Source of the DNA: a virus
Virus record (IMG/VR): IMGVR_UViG_3300030116_002560
Coordinates: 7,260-57,269 of that record
DNA length: 50,010 nucleotides
Strand: one strand, 5' to 3'
In this document: positions 23,801 through 31,447 of the stretch, in pieces
Layout of the letters: the number at the start of each line of letters is the position of its first letter
Numbering within the stretch: the stretch's first letter is position 1
Position numbers and translations under genes: made by a program
The notes under the pieces: generated by a model
Database searches by the model: none
What the model was told of the DNA's origin: nothing
The model's input: the letters and a program-made list of their open reading frames with translations, nothing else

Positions 23801-26372
23801 GGTTCATACCATCTCCATCTGCCCATAAGTTAGATGCTAGCTCGTCTACCGAAGCTCCAAACCCAGCTTTTGCCCACCACGGAGCATATTCTTCCGCAAC
23901 AAACCCAAAATTACTAAGATCATTTTCAGCGTCGTTTATAGACGTTTCTACCGCTTTTAATTCTGCTTCAAGCGTCTCTGCTTGTTTTGCAATAGACTTC
24001 TTTTCCGCTTCTGTTTCGGCGTTATCGAAGTCTTGGCGTAGATCTTGCATTTGCTTTTCTAAATCAAACCTTTGAAGATAGAAACCAGGTTCTTCTAATG
24101 TACCAACAAGAGGTTCAACTAAATCCCATTTTTTTTGAAGAGCTGGTGCTAATTTATTCTTGTATTGAGCAAGATATCTATTTTCCCTATCTATAATTGG
24201 CTGATCGACTTCGCTGAAAAGAGATGGTCGATTAGCTGCATTAAAAGCGCTTTCTTGAGAGCTTACAATAGAGCTTAACATCCCACCGTTAGCGCCTCCG
24301 GTAAGAGTAGAAAAGTCACTTCTACTCATAATAAAATCACCTTGACGATTTAAAGTTTGATATGTTGACTCGTATATAGCGTTTAAATCTTCTTGATTTA
24401 CTTCAAACGCAGATCCAGGTTGTACCATTCTTGCCAACTCGTTTGACATAATGCTTCTAATGTTACGAGTTATAGCAAGCAGTTCTTCACCTTTCACTGT
24501 TTTCTTATTAGCGTCAAATCCAGCCTCATCAATGTTGTGTCTAAGATCATATTCGTCATCTACTCCTGGGTTAATTCCTCTTCCAAGCTGTTGCTGAAGT
24601 TCGGTAGGTTCATTACCCATCATATTAACGCTAACACCTAGTTTAGCTTGTTCCCAGCCTTCCCATAAAAATTGTCCAGCGCTAGGAATAAACCCCTCTG
24701 TTATTTGGCCGTTCATCGTGGGACCTAAAAACATACCTATAACTTCGTCTGTACTATATCTTGAAATACTTTCGTGAGCTCCTTCACCTAGCGGTATTAT
24801 TTCTATGGTATTATCCGATACTTTCTTAGAATTTTCGCCAAATTTATTTATTTCGCCTCCAGTAAGTTCTGCGACTTTTTTATTTGCTTCAAAATCATCA
24901 GCGGCCTGGTAGTCATACATGTCAGGTGCATACTCTCCACTTTCAAGTTCTTCTTCTGTTGGCTGTCTGTAATCGCTTTCATCTACAAATTTAGCAATTC
25001 TGTCCGCAAAGCTTTGTTCTGGATTCCAAACCTTTCCATCAACCATAATATCCCCTTCGGGATTGAATTCTTCGCTAGTAGTAAATTCAACGCCGTCGCT
25101 AAATAATCCAAACCAACCTCCGCTTCCGCCAAGAGGTATTTTTTCTCTTTTACCGTTATTTTGATTAACAGCCATTATACCATGTATTGGATCAAAGGAT
25201 CCAAGATGTCTATGGCCTTCTTCAAAAGTCTCAAATCTAATATTAGTATTTACATACTTACGGTTTAGGTTTCTTGATATTGACTCTAATACCTCGTTTG
25301 CATCATAGTTTTCGTTTTCATTCGCCATCCAGGTAGTCATATCTTCACCTGTTACATGACCCTCACCATCACCATCATCACCATAAACAACACCGTTCCA
25401 TAAATCGTTTTTCTCCTCATTATCTTGCGTTCGCTCTGCAGACCTTTCGTTCTTTAACCTTTCCGCCTTAATTGCTTCGTTGTCTAATTGTTGAAAAGTT
25501 GAATCGTCTACCCATTCAGTTTCTCCCTTACTGTTTATAAAATAATAATTACTACCTATATTTGGAGATGTTACCTTTTTGTAATCACTCTTTTTTCGAC
25601 CAGTTTCTTCAAAGTGATTAGCCCACCAATTCGCATCTGTAGTCTTAGCATTTACAACTTCGTCTTCTTTTTCTGCAAGCGCTCCACGTAGATCCATCAT
25701 CTTCTTCATGTTGAAGTAAAAGTTACCTCTAGCTATTTGGCTTGGTAAAGTTTCGCTTGTAAAATTCGCACCACTTAAATAAGCGCCGTCTTCGTAATCC
25801 ACTAAAAAGCGGTAACGTTCAGCAGGTGTTTCTAAAGCTTGAAATTCCGCAACATTATTAGGGTGATTCTCATCTTCAATAGAACCTACAACTGGCATAG
25901 GAAAAGATAAAACGTTTGGATTCTTTGATTTTTCCCTTGCTGCGATTTGCTCAAAGTGACTAGACTCGTCTTCCATACCTCTCCATATTAAATCAGGTAC
26001 CCCGCTATTCTCTGGATCGTCTCCAATAATTTTTGACCACTGATTATTTTCAATAAGTAGAGACGCTTCTATTCCTTTTTCCCAAAAGTTAGGTTGAGTA
26101 GACGGTGAATCTACTTCTGAGTCTGGCGCTGGTGGATCTAACCATTGAGATCCATCTGTCACGCCATAAAGTGGATCCGATTGCTTTCCCACGCCAATAA
26201 GTGTAGAAAAGTCGTCTATCTTCTTAGAATATCCTGCGTTAGCAAAAAGAGTATAAGAATCGTTTAATGCCTGCTTATTTGTAGACATTAAAAGCTTATA
26301 GTCTTCTAAGCTGCCTTTATATCCAGCTTCTTTAAAAATTAAAAAAGAGTCGTTTAAAGCTTGTTCGTTCAT
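14805..26372 (-). CDS. giant (3855 aa) polyvalent virion protein, zincin + HAD domains
   Basis: One uninterrupted 3855-codon frame. The N-terminus has two 30-residue repeats (QALNDSFLIFKEAGY at 4, QALNDSYTLFANAGY at 34). Residues about 1430-1510 are highly charged coiled coil. A zincin metallopeptidase motif HELVH lies at 1600-1604, with a later FLSNLAEFVSNP that may hold the third ligand. A HAD phosphatase domain spans about 2990-3150: DFDDT (D2995, D2997), then ILTAR, then YFADD (D3130, D3131). Near 3625-3650 is a hydrophobic stretch (SIIFAAMQNALFAFG), and the end is Pro/Gly-rich (GPPGPRPLGGGGGS). Multi-domain giants of this type (polyvalent proteins) are packaged and injected with phage DNA to act in the new host cell. 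Placement after two internal-virion candidates fits an ejected core protein like the T7 internal proteins. Other domains are probably present but unrecognised. Confidence 0.82.
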   Translation of the reverse strand: MNEQALNDSFLIFKEAGYKGSLEDYKLLMSTNKQALNDSYTLFANAGYSKKIDDFSTLIGVGKQSDPLYGVTDGSQWLDPPAPDSEVDSPSTQPNFWEKGIEASLLIENNQWSKIIGDDPENSGVPDLIWRGMEDESSHFEQIAAREKSKNPNVLSFPMPVVGSIEDENHPNNVAEFQALETPAERYRFLVDYEDGAYLSGANFTSETLPSQIARGNFYFNMKKMMDLRGALAEKEDEVVNAKTTDANWWANHFEETGRKKSDYKKVTSPNIGSNYYFINSKGETEWVDDSTFQQLDNEAIKAERLKNERSAERTQDNEEKNDLWNGVVYGDDGDGEGHVTGEDMTTWMANENENYDANEVLESISRNLNRKYVNTNIRFETFEEGHRHLGSFDPIHGIMAVNQNNGKREKIPLGGSGGWFGLFSDGVEFTTSEEFNPEGDIMVDGKVWNPEQSFADRIAKFVDESDYRQPTEEELESGEYAPDMYDYQAADDFEANKKVAELTGGEINKFGENSKKVSDNTIEIIPLGEGAHESISRYSTDEVIGMFLGPTMNGQITEGFIPSAGQFLWEGWEQAKLGVSVNMMGNEPTELQQQLGRGINPGVDDEYDLRHNIDEAGFDANKKTVKGEELLAITRNIRSIMSNELARMVQPGSAFEVNQEDLNAIYESTYQTLNRQGDFIMSRSDFSTLTGGANGGMLSSIVSSQESAFNAANRPSLFSEVDQPIIDRENRYLAQYKNKLAPALQKKWDLVEPLVGTLEEPGFYLQRFDLEKQMQDLRQDFDNAETEAEKKSIAKQAETLEAELKAVETSINDAENDLSNFGFVAEEYAPWWAKAGFGASVDELASNLWADGDGMNQENARLAAEAINNFESELRRNQILSTVFKDDGSKSTTILDLEALMRHRRNLTLDRDQMEKRSWQDPDMNVEIDLSVFAPGGALSTGYKYKGEEVLQDIYEFLGSQGFSQFGGMSSGRDYRLGGETLDFVSKLIKQEWLGKPVNSGIVTQEEFDRMARSGEKLKVPIGWLVEQGYDARDFNDERWTTTTFASNEFISQDDILKLGRYESAMDVNRALLGAITNQVNLAIDPKDITAGTKKVEGFLPTAARWWADTSVGAVEETLRVFDFSEREIQDISAQTGVGAGASPQYTSKQDIQNYQELAFDFNTANEEAIKEGKVNPIVFSEDQVKNFKPTFADEAAENIGAFVPMLAELGAITYVTKGVGTKLGIVNMANRLRKGSRYQRAAELLMFMAWEEAKMQFVGFKTGSGASFALTGRMMPGVLGRIPILSMPVMQKTVGAGLGGGISMAAAHRVELLIEDWQDKIDLEFKDVWKGLDEETHEFALNAVTFGFFGAKGLKAKEWRSNLEKITPGKTAFGRMLNAPGRTANAAHYAKLQVNLKEKIKDIQRTDEDKEKLKELKREEKENERRRKKDSSYTDKEYQRTKDRIKRERDKLNETNEDGSLKRAKKSYTESERNKIKDYTQTLAHASHYMYFHTMNQKLDPWTTNEKGERVKNPEFEKNFNSIVLDPINAILKQVNGKNHKPLGVEFLDANTPGYKERRAELFEPDEIARFDPKTNKLIYDLSKYGKSGLRFNSINTHELVHAALRQVFKNDKQQEAKFVDSIDKAFKDAYGKNLNELLAEVKGKVSKSYKRKREAFEFKEDGKTLKSESELSPKEREDLRKAKAEHEQLMREEFLSNLAEFVSNPNVYYTKVNNNFLRGAHQAVIQYLEEFTLPGPDGKIMPFRKMFTPGGSKSFIRFLGRLGDSGRRGERIAGKVLTLGNIDEMSWMEIEHREIQFKDLAAKETKGTRDLSKEKAKLQVETQKLEKDIQTLSENFKRTNLELVKNKQIDKAKENTVKFKEQKQALEAKVESTKEKLKNVEALEKKTYEAEIDAQQYKEAIEQGNENTLENQALFQKLLKTHEGYIGDVKKLHRKDLEDLTGVTKEAYDLGVEVEVKGIFEAWDPARSSFAARLRSLLALRSKKIFREEQTKSREEQSARKVELDNFENNRFEVADSNTRDYQELEAAGGKGMRSALEGKQYVRASRDGKRIIPADAKFLTEADINKVVESIKELDLADPNFDISKMPNLVQPMIERYSNPPTPKSAKDSAKKRFGDGSDYGTANQKKANFIANHQENIDASMRQNTQAETTGKATGVRTTLQSRKRPGAESATAVFYEDLVVDGKKVRAGFSETGEWVRGDKVKGTGNKAGNIVKKRVLEGIQNRDAYLKEIGIVDNRLPEADFAGKKVNVKEKAIEISEKPTDKMTAGDIQFMKEYGNVNIDAMVEKIPGKNQFKDPALQRISQELLNEYGVAITTQIADLYMQQSPKFKAMQDAQKIIEKVTSGKSKRLAAMEKDITSFEKNLGKEFRLPPKEARAHFKNWIYEDFKEIPKDMLGFLNRTFGSSELRESVITYNESIVDAAAENKAFSTFKQINKEFERQLDTTESKIELDTRAETLNNGKGIEGIDGKKFGEIFIEEMRSVAEEGSYVGAKKAGMRPIKYEALKEHSKFMVEMIENRLPNELTDTQKKAIAGDPMSLRTGQKTLESALKTKFPELKPEIVNEEGKKVKNPSHDKNVTVKKVIEKWDNGEPVKSEYKEWLDIKENQHTNLYREKNGELVEVPFSDPLLKSVREALKKPGGKVDPSFKKVDVKNLTTAASEGASYTGSMKMMREGKSKQEIMESIEKDFTPETENAKAEAYQALGQTHQNLITEAKTEADLRKAIRYLARTARSNTNLTEGARAWLRKDAFWIGDNAALEALKKDLIAEGISPKKAETLSFIAKIEHVKTSLKASGQMLFNAVLGTWTTKGRQIAKDYVGIFAPEVALEIVDIRGTKTNTAGLARFAKLRKGLKEVMEFDSKTGKFTGENKDQRMMRELLTDLREMGIEFRKGEINELYLQDAVNRVLLENASEGSIRNLEHVKKNANRYKKLDQQRAKDIEALMPSTSKRFAAKDLTPAEKTKLLEDVNKATALARDVNAKRRGMSAWDFDDTLALTKSDVLWKAPDGSTGKLNATEFAKRGSELLGKGYEFDFSEFNKVTDGKPGPFLEKALERAKKFGTKDTYILTARAPEAAPAIKKFLDSQGLKLPLKNIVGLGNSTGAAKARWMVGKFAEGYNDMYFADDAMPNVEAVKFVMDRLDVKSDVQQAKRLAAKDMSQDFNEMIERVTGIDAKKRFSEARGKMAGKDRWSRSLVVPGAQDFMGMMQNFMGKGKQGEADRAWFKKNLVDPFARATKEMNASRQAAAEDLKVLYKDIPSVKRKLNEKMPGSDFTVDQAIRTYIAKINGKDMPGLSERDTRRVIQFVEKNNDLLDFVDGLQRISKGSWPEPGNNWVSETIVSDLFKLNNKTKRAEFLQEWQQNIDIIFSPENMAKIEATQGPKFREALEDMLYRMKTGSNRPSGRNRLENAWMNWVNGSVGVTMFLNMRSALLQTISATNFMNMRENNPLAAAKAFANQKQFWKDFSYIWNSDMLKQRRAGLEYNVQEAELAAAVAGQTNKVKAAAAWLIKKGFTPTQVADSFAIAGGGATYLRNRIKMYEKRGMSKAQAEAKAWLDFQELAESNQQSSRADLISQQQASTLGRTLLAWGNTQMQYMRIQEKRFRDIINGRGNFLENVGTITYYGAIQSIIFAAMQNALFAFGLDEEDDLSDEDFNKSLDRTLNTVIDTQLRGFGVGGAAISAIKNAALEFEKQEEKAYDDSYFTQPDHTMTILQGASVSPVIGSKLRNLYSASRTWNYNRDAIGEMGWDIDNPAIDASAKALQAVTNLPFDRINQKTDNLREMLDSNNQTWQRISVGLGYPAWSLGIENEAVLEAKSKAKRKKKKSKSGPPGPRPLGGGGGSGLGPRPPQ

Positions 26373-26401
26373 ATATATGTATATATTATATTGAAGTTTT
26401 A

Positions 26402-28762
26402 TTAATAATTTGCTGCGTTTCGTCTCGCTTGGTTAACCGCCGAGTTACCGCTTCCACCGCTGCCAACGCCTTCCCTCAGCATATCCATAAGCCATTTACT
26501 ACCGCTCCATCCCAAGCCTTGACTACTAAGTAACTCCGCGTCATTTTTAAACGTATATGTTTCTGTTTTGTAATCCCCCGTTGCTTTACCTTGATCGTCA
26601 AGAATTGGTACTTCTTGCTCTCTACTCCATTTATCGCGATCTGGATCATACACGTAATCGTATTTACCAAATTCAAACTGGTTTGAAACGTGATCTCCGT
26701 TTAGTATATCCATAAAAATCAACGCCGCACCGCGTGTATCAGCATTAGTTGGAGCTGTTCCTCCTCTATAAGTTGCTCCAGGGAAATCGTCTTTTGCGCT
26801 GGATCCACCGTAAAGTTCTATTTCTTCATCATCATCATCGTCACCACCTCCTCCGCCGTCATCGTCAACTTGTTGAGATGCCACCCATTGATCAAACAGC
26901 TCTCCATGACTACGCGTAATATCTTGAGCATACCATTCAACAAATATTTCTTTAGCAGCTGGATCGTCAAAATTTAACATAGCTTCTCTAAGAACTTTAA
27001 AGTTCTCTAAGTTATTTTCAAAGTCTGCTTCAGAAAGGCCTGGAACCCCGTCAGTATCTAACGCGCTTAACTCTTCACCTGCGATGTCATTTATCGCAAC
27101 CCACATTTCAGCTGAAATTCTACTTGGCATAGACAATTGCTCTTTGTATGAAAACTCCATATTACCTATAGGTTGCCCTACCATATAAGCCATCTTTTCC
27201 GGTGTATCAATAGCTTTCCTTAAATTGTTTCTAAGCTCATGCTCTCGTAAAGCACCACCTTGTTGAGCTGCTTCTAAAACATTAATTTCTAATTGCTGCC
27301 ATGCAGCTAGTGTAGTTTCCGCGTTTGGTATAAGAAGATTAGCTATATCTTTACTTCTTACAAACTTTTCTTGTCTGTCTGGAATATCAACAACCACGCC
27401 TTCTTGTCTTGCAAGAGACTCAATATTATCCGGTAAAACCTCTACAACAGCAGCAACTCTCTCTTCAAAACTAGTGTCTGGAGCATTAATTAGAGTAGTC
27501 GATCTTTCGCCGGGGGACTTGTCTAGCCAATCTTCATTCACGTTATATTTATCAGCGCTTTGCCATTTTAAGTAACGCTGAACTTCAATAGGCATATCCG
27601 GGTACTTCTCGAGCATTTGCTGTGGAGAAAACTCTTGATTTTCAATTTTATCCCAAGGTAAATCTGGATATTGCGCTTTTAAAATGTCGTCAATAATACC
27701 TTTTTTCACCTCTGGATCTTTTATTTCAAAATCCTCGGGAAGATTCATGCGGCCTGGAGTATAACCCTCAGCTTTCGCTTTAAGATCATTATATAGACCT
27801 AGTTTTGAAGAGTAATCAGTCCATGCTTTTTCAGTTTCAGGACCCCACTTACCATCAACGCCAAACTTAGGAAGGTCGTATCCCGCTGCTTTAAGCTTTT
27901 TTTGCATAGCCCTAACATCTTCGTTGACTACTCCTGCGACCACATTGTCAGGTTTAGTTATAGTAGGGTCAAAGTCTTTGTAAGCATCGGTTTGTAGTTC
28001 TTGAGTAGCTTTTCTAGCGTCTTCTAATTCTCCAGCTTGTCGCTCTTGAAATCTAACAGCTACGTCGCTTCCATCTAAGTATTGTAAAGAGCCATCGTCT
28101 TGATTTACTCCACTTATTTCTTTATCGTCCTTATCGTACAACTTCCACGCGTATTTACCATCAGGCATCTTAACGTGCTTTGCATATACACCCGCATGAT
28201 CACCCTCTGCAATAACACCATCCTCAGACATAAACGTTTCAGCAAGTAGCATGTTAAAGTTATCAGACGCTCCTGTGTCAAACGTACCGTTATTAAGCCC
28301 TTCTACAATTGCTGTTTTATTGGCTTGAAATGAAGCAACTTCATCTGATATCTCTTTTTTCCTTTTCTTATACTCTTTCCATGTCATTCTACTTTCGTCT
28401 TCAGTAGTACTTGGATCGTCTTCGGTTTTATCCCAAAACTTGAGCATACCCTTTCTATCTTCCTTAAGTTCTGCTATCTCGTTAAGAAGTGTTCCACCCA
28501 TATTCTCAGACATCATCTCAAGATCTTCAACTGGTGGGGCTTTAAATTCGTCAATAGCTTTTTTAGCAAGCTTAGCACCTTGTTTTGCTGCTACTTCAGC
28601 TACCTTAGCTAATCCTGCACCCATCTTACCCATGCCAGTAGCGTATGAATCCGACATCATCTTAAACGTAGTGCTAAGATCTTTAGCCACGCCAGCCTTG
28701 CCGGCTTGTAATGCCGCGCTAGCTATAGTAGCATCTGCTTTCCCTGTTAAATTTATTGACAT
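26402..28762 (-). CDS. internal virion protein with peptidoglycan-binding domain, 786 aa
   Basis: A 786-residue protein. The N-terminal 60 residues are Ala/Gly/Lys-rich and helical, like membrane-active ejection proteins. A peptidoglycan-binding (PG_binding_1-like) module is visible at about 280-325: VRAMQKKLKAAGYD, then FGVDGKWGPETEKAW. Acidic and Gly-rich tracts (VDDDGGGGGDDDDDEEIEL) lie near residue 640. No catalytic lytic domain is recognised. The layout suggests a core protein that contacts the cell wall during DNA entry. It is upstream of the giant polyvalent gene and downstream of the Ala/Gln-rich 222-residue protein, as in ejection-protein clusters. Confidence 0.75.
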   Translation of the reverse strand: MSINLTGKADATIASAALQAGKAGVAKDLSTTFKMMSDSYATGMGKMGAGLAKVAEVAAKQGAKLAKKAIDEFKAPPVEDLEMMSENMGGTLLNEIAELKEDRKGMLKFWDKTEDDPSTTEDESRMTWKEYKKRKKEISDEVASFQANKTAIVEGLNNGTFDTGASDNFNMLLAETFMSEDGVIAEGDHAGVYAKHVKMPDGKYAWKLYDKDDKEISGVNQDDGSLQYLDGSDVAVRFQERQAGELEDARKATQELQTDAYKDFDPTITKPDNVVAGVVNEDVRAMQKKLKAAGYDLPKFGVDGKWGPETEKAWTDYSSKLGLYNDLKAKAEGYTPGRMNLPEDFEIKDPEVKKGIIDDILKAQYPDLPWDKIENQEFSPQQMLEKYPDMPIEVQRYLKWQSADKYNVNEDWLDKSPGERSTTLINAPDTSFEERVAAVVEVLPDNIESLARQEGVVVDIPDRQEKFVRSKDIANLLIPNAETTLAAWQQLEINVLEAAQQGGALREHELRNNLRKAIDTPEKMAYMVGQPIGNMEFSYKEQLSMPSRISAEMWVAINDIAGEELSALDTDGVPGLSEADFENNLENFKVLREAMLNFDDPAAKEIFVEWYAQDITRSHGELFDQWVASQQVDDDGGGGGDDDDDEEIELYGGSSAKDDFPGATYRGGTAPTNADTRGAALIFMDILNGDHVSNQFEFGKYDYVYDPDRDKWSREQEVPILDDQGKATGDYKTETYTFKNDAELLSSQGLGWSGSKWLMDMLREGVGSGGSGNSAVNQARRNAANY

Positions 28763-28779
28763 CTTAGTTTATTTTTATT

Positions 28780-29448
28780 TTACCCATCTAGTAACGAGCT
28801 TAAACCACCCGTGGCAAAGTTACCAACAGCTCCAGCTACACCACCGATAATATCTCCAAACATACCCATACGCGCGTTTTGCATACTCGCCATTGTAGCT
28901 TGCCCAGACATTTGATTAGCAAAGGCAGATTGAACTCCCGCACGAGCGCCAGCCATCTCGCCAAGTTCTGCCGCATATAACGTAGCTTCTCGAGAAGCCT
29001 CTGCTTGTTGGACTGCAGCAGCGCCTTGTCTTCGCAGTGTTTCTATTTGTTGAGCCCCTCGCGCGGTCGCCATTCGATTAGCCGCTTCCTGTCTAGATAT
29101 ATCAGCTCCTACTTGTCTTGCTTGTAAAGTTCCTTGTCCAGCTAATGTTTGCGCTAAGCCAGCTATACCAGAGGCTCCCGCTGCGCCACTAAGACTAGCA
29201 AGTATATTAGCTCTTTGTTGACGACCTTGCTCCATTTGAAACTGAGCAGATTGTTGATCTACCGTTAAATCTTCAAAAGGATTTTCCATACTCGCGAATG
29301 GATTCCTAAATTCAAACTGCCTATATTGTTGTTTTTGTCTTTCAAGATTAGCGCGTTGTTGCTCTTGCCATACTTTATTCTCCTCTACTTGAGAATCTGT
29401 GACTTGAGTAATCATTGCTTCTTGCTCTCTTTGTCGTCTTCTACCCAT
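28780..29448 (-). CDS. Ala/Gln-rich internal virion protein, 222 aa
   Basis: A 222-residue protein with a Gln/Arg/Glu-rich helical N-terminus (RANLERQKQQYRQFEFRNPF), long Ala/Gln helices (residues 80-185), and a Gly/Ala hydrophobic C-terminal segment (FGDIIGGVAGAVGNFATGG). This composition is typical of small ejected core proteins, such as T7 gp14 or P22 gp7 analogues, that insert in the envelope. Sequence identity to those is not claimed. Placed just before the two large internal-protein genes. Confidence 0.72.
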   Translation of the reverse strand: MGRRRQREQEAMITQVTDSQVEENKVWQEQQRANLERQKQQYRQFEFRNPFASMENPFEDLTVDQQSAQFQMEQGRQQRANILASLSGAAGASGIAGLAQTLAGQGTLQARQVGADISRQEAANRMATARGAQQIETLRRQGAAAVQQAEASREATLYAAELGEMAGARAGVQSAFANQMSGQATMASMQNARMGMFGDIIGGVAGAVGNFATGGLSSLLDG

Positions 29449-29449
29449 T

Positions 29450-29866
29450 TTATAAGTATTTAAAACATTCGTACGAAGGACTTGAATCCTCGACGTACCA
29501 ATCTAGTTTTCGGTGTATATTCTCTAAATGTTTGTTACCACATACCGTAAGCATAAATTTCACTCCCCATACTTGCTCCGCCTCTTCTTGTACTTTAGTA
29601 ATTAGTAATTCTAATAATTGTCTTCTGTCTGGTTTTCTATACTTGTAATTAGATACTGTCCATGTTAAATAGGCCATAGGACCATCAACATATAGGAAAG
29701 TAGCGGCAACAGGTATAGCGTCGCTTTCTATCATAAAGCATCTATTACTCTTTGGTAAGTAAGCTTTTTTTACAGGCATAGCGCCTTTCCACCACCACTT
29801 CCACCAATCACAACACAATTCATAATCACCTTCTTTAAATGTTCTAAATGTAACTATATGGTCCAT
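29450..29866 (-). CDS. GNAT-like N-acetyltransferase
   Basis: A 138-residue protein with the general form of GNAT acetyltransferases: an N-terminal FRTFKEGDYELCCDWW, a beta strand with substrate-side loop (CFMIESDAIPVAATFLYV), a core YLTWTVSNYKYR, a helix after RKPDRRQLLELLITKV where the CoA pyrophosphate loop should be, and a final NKHLENIHRKLDWY. The R/QxxGxG CoA loop is degenerate. A striking Trp cluster (WWKWWWKG) is near residue 21. It lies inside the virion module, so modification of host or virion proteins is inferred. A non-catalytic role is possible. Confidence 0.7.
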   Translation of the reverse strand: MDHIVTFRTFKEGDYELCCDWWKWWWKGAMPVKKAYLPKSNRCFMIESDAIPVAATFLYVDGPMAYLTWTVSNYKYRKPDRRQLLELLITKVQEEAEQVWGVKFMLTVCGNKHLENIHRKLDWYVEDSSPSYECFKYL

Positions 29867-29914
29867 ATTTAATTTAAGTATATTATACTCATATATAGTT
29901 ACATTTTTTAGTGA

Positions 29915-30235
29915 TTATTTACTACTTGGTGATACTTCTGAGCCTACAGCAAAAAGCTCTGCTTCTTCAGTAATATCATTACGCATAGTAACTTCTGCAT
30001 AATATCCCTTTAAACTACCGTTATTTACTGTGTTGTTTTTAGAAAACATAATAAAAGCATTCTGTGGAACTTCTATATTACTGTTTGCTATTTCTATAGA
30101 GTTATTAGATATAGAGGTAATCATGCCTATCTGCACTGGATCTCCTGTTACACCAATATCATTAGGCATGGCGTAATAAGCCGTGTCACCGATTTGAAGT
30201 GATATGTTATTTAAGTTACTGAAGTTAATTATCAT
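29915..30235 (-). CDS. small virion-module protein, 106 aa
   Basis: A 106-residue mostly beta protein starting MIINFSNLNNISLQIGDTAY, with 'NAFIMFSKNNTVNNGSLKGY' and 'AELFAVGSEVSPSSK' near the end. I recall similar small proteins in marine phage structural clusters, without a known role. Its start overlaps the previous gene by 4 bases. No signal peptide. Confidence 0.7.
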   Translation of the reverse strand: MIINFSNLNNISLQIGDTAYYAMPNDIGVTGDPVQIGMITSISNNSIEIANSNIEVPQNAFIMFSKNNTVNNGSLKGYYAEVTMRNDITEEAELFAVGSEVSPSSK

Positions 30236-31446
30236 GACGCTGCTCCTGGTGTTATAAAGTTATCTAATAGTAAACTAATTGTTCTATCGGTCTTTGAAAA
30301 CGAATGCATTACTATGCTGCCGCTTATATTTACATCAATAGATGAACCTTGAAATGTTAAAACAGTACCTACAGCTAAAGTCGTTTGCTGCGCGATCTGC
30401 ACCACCATATTACCGTCAGCCCCACTTCCATCGTGATCTTCTGCAACAGACTGTACCGTATTAGCTCCTGTGTTTAAAAAATTAATACCGCTAACAGTTA
30501 CATGGCCTCCTCCGGCTATTCCTTTTGTTTTATCTAACGTAACAGTTGTAGAGTTTGATGGTGCTGTCCTAACTTTTGCTGTTACAGCATCACCTACTTT
30601 TGCCGATAGCGAGCTTGTGCTTAAAACAATACCTGTTGCGCTAAAAATGCTTTTTGATCCTCTGGCGTCAAAAGTAAACGTTTGAGAGTCATCACTAAAA
30701 CTTTGAGTAGAAGATAACTTAATTGCTTTAGACACGGAATCTATATTCACGATGCTTGGAGTACCAGATAATGAGTTAGTGCCACCAACTGCAACAAGAA
30801 CCATGCCTACAACTAAATCTGTTACGTCAGTCACTACAATGGTTGCAGAGCTGCTAGTAGTTCCATTTAATGTAGTTGTTTTTCTAAATACAAAATCTGA
30901 TTCAACTGGCTGTCTAGTTAGTCTTAAACCAAAAGCATTGCCCGCAGTATTCGCTGTAGATACTGTTCCAGAGACATCTAGTTTAGTAGCACCTTTTATT
31001 ACTGCTGATCCTACAGATGTTTTATTGGCTATAGGTGGGCTAGCAGAATATTTAGCGGTGTTTGCCGTAACGTACGCTAACGTAATAGTAGTATTTGCAA
31101 ATTGATTTATCGTTCTTGTAATAACTTTTTTATTAATCTCCGTGCCTGTTGACGGATTAGGCATTAATATAAGCTTGTATGTTGTATCGGAAGCTTGAGA
31201 TGGAAATAAAATAGTTCCCGTAAATCTACTACCCAGTATAACATCTTTTAAAATATTGTTTACACCGCCGTGAGTTGTAGAGTCAAACGTCTTAGTTTTA
31301 AAGTTGTAAAACTTACCGTCTGTGGTATTTATGACTTGAAGTATAAATTCCGCTCCTTTATCACCTTCGATAAAAAACTGTCTACGCGTGCCTTTTTTGT
31401 CAATATCCGACGTAGATATATTAATATTTGTTATGAATTTATTCAT
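30232..31446 (-). CDS. beta-rich virion protein, 404 aa
   Basis: A 404-residue Ser/Thr/Val-rich protein. It opens with an N-terminal domain (QFFIEGDKGAEFILQV, residues about 23-38) followed by several Ig-like or fibre-like beta repeats (for example VTDVTDLVVGMVLVAVGG). It is 1 base from the 2836-residue virion protein and overlaps the next small gene by 4 bases. This fits a tail or fibre-base structural protein. No enzyme motif and no signal peptide were found. Confidence 0.7.
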   Translation of the reverse strand: MNKFITNINISTSDIDKKGTRRQFFIEGDKGAEFILQVINTTDGKFYNFKTKTFDSTTHGGVNNILKDVILGSRFTGTILFPSQASDTTYKLILMPNPSTGTEINKKVITRTINQFANTTITLAYVTANTAKYSASPPIANKTSVGSAVIKGATKLDVSGTVSTANTAGNAFGLRLTRQPVESDFVFRKTTTLNGTTSSSATIVVTDVTDLVVGMVLVAVGGTNSLSGTPSIVNIDSVSKAIKLSSTQSFSDDSQTFTFDARGSKSIFSATGIVLSTSSLSAKVGDAVTAKVRTAPSNSTTVTLDKTKGIAGGGHVTVSGINFLNTGANTVQSVAEDHDGSGADGNMVVQIAQQTTLAVGTVLTFQGSSIDVNISGSIVMHSFSKTDRTISLLLDNFITPGAAS

Positions 31447-31447
31447 A

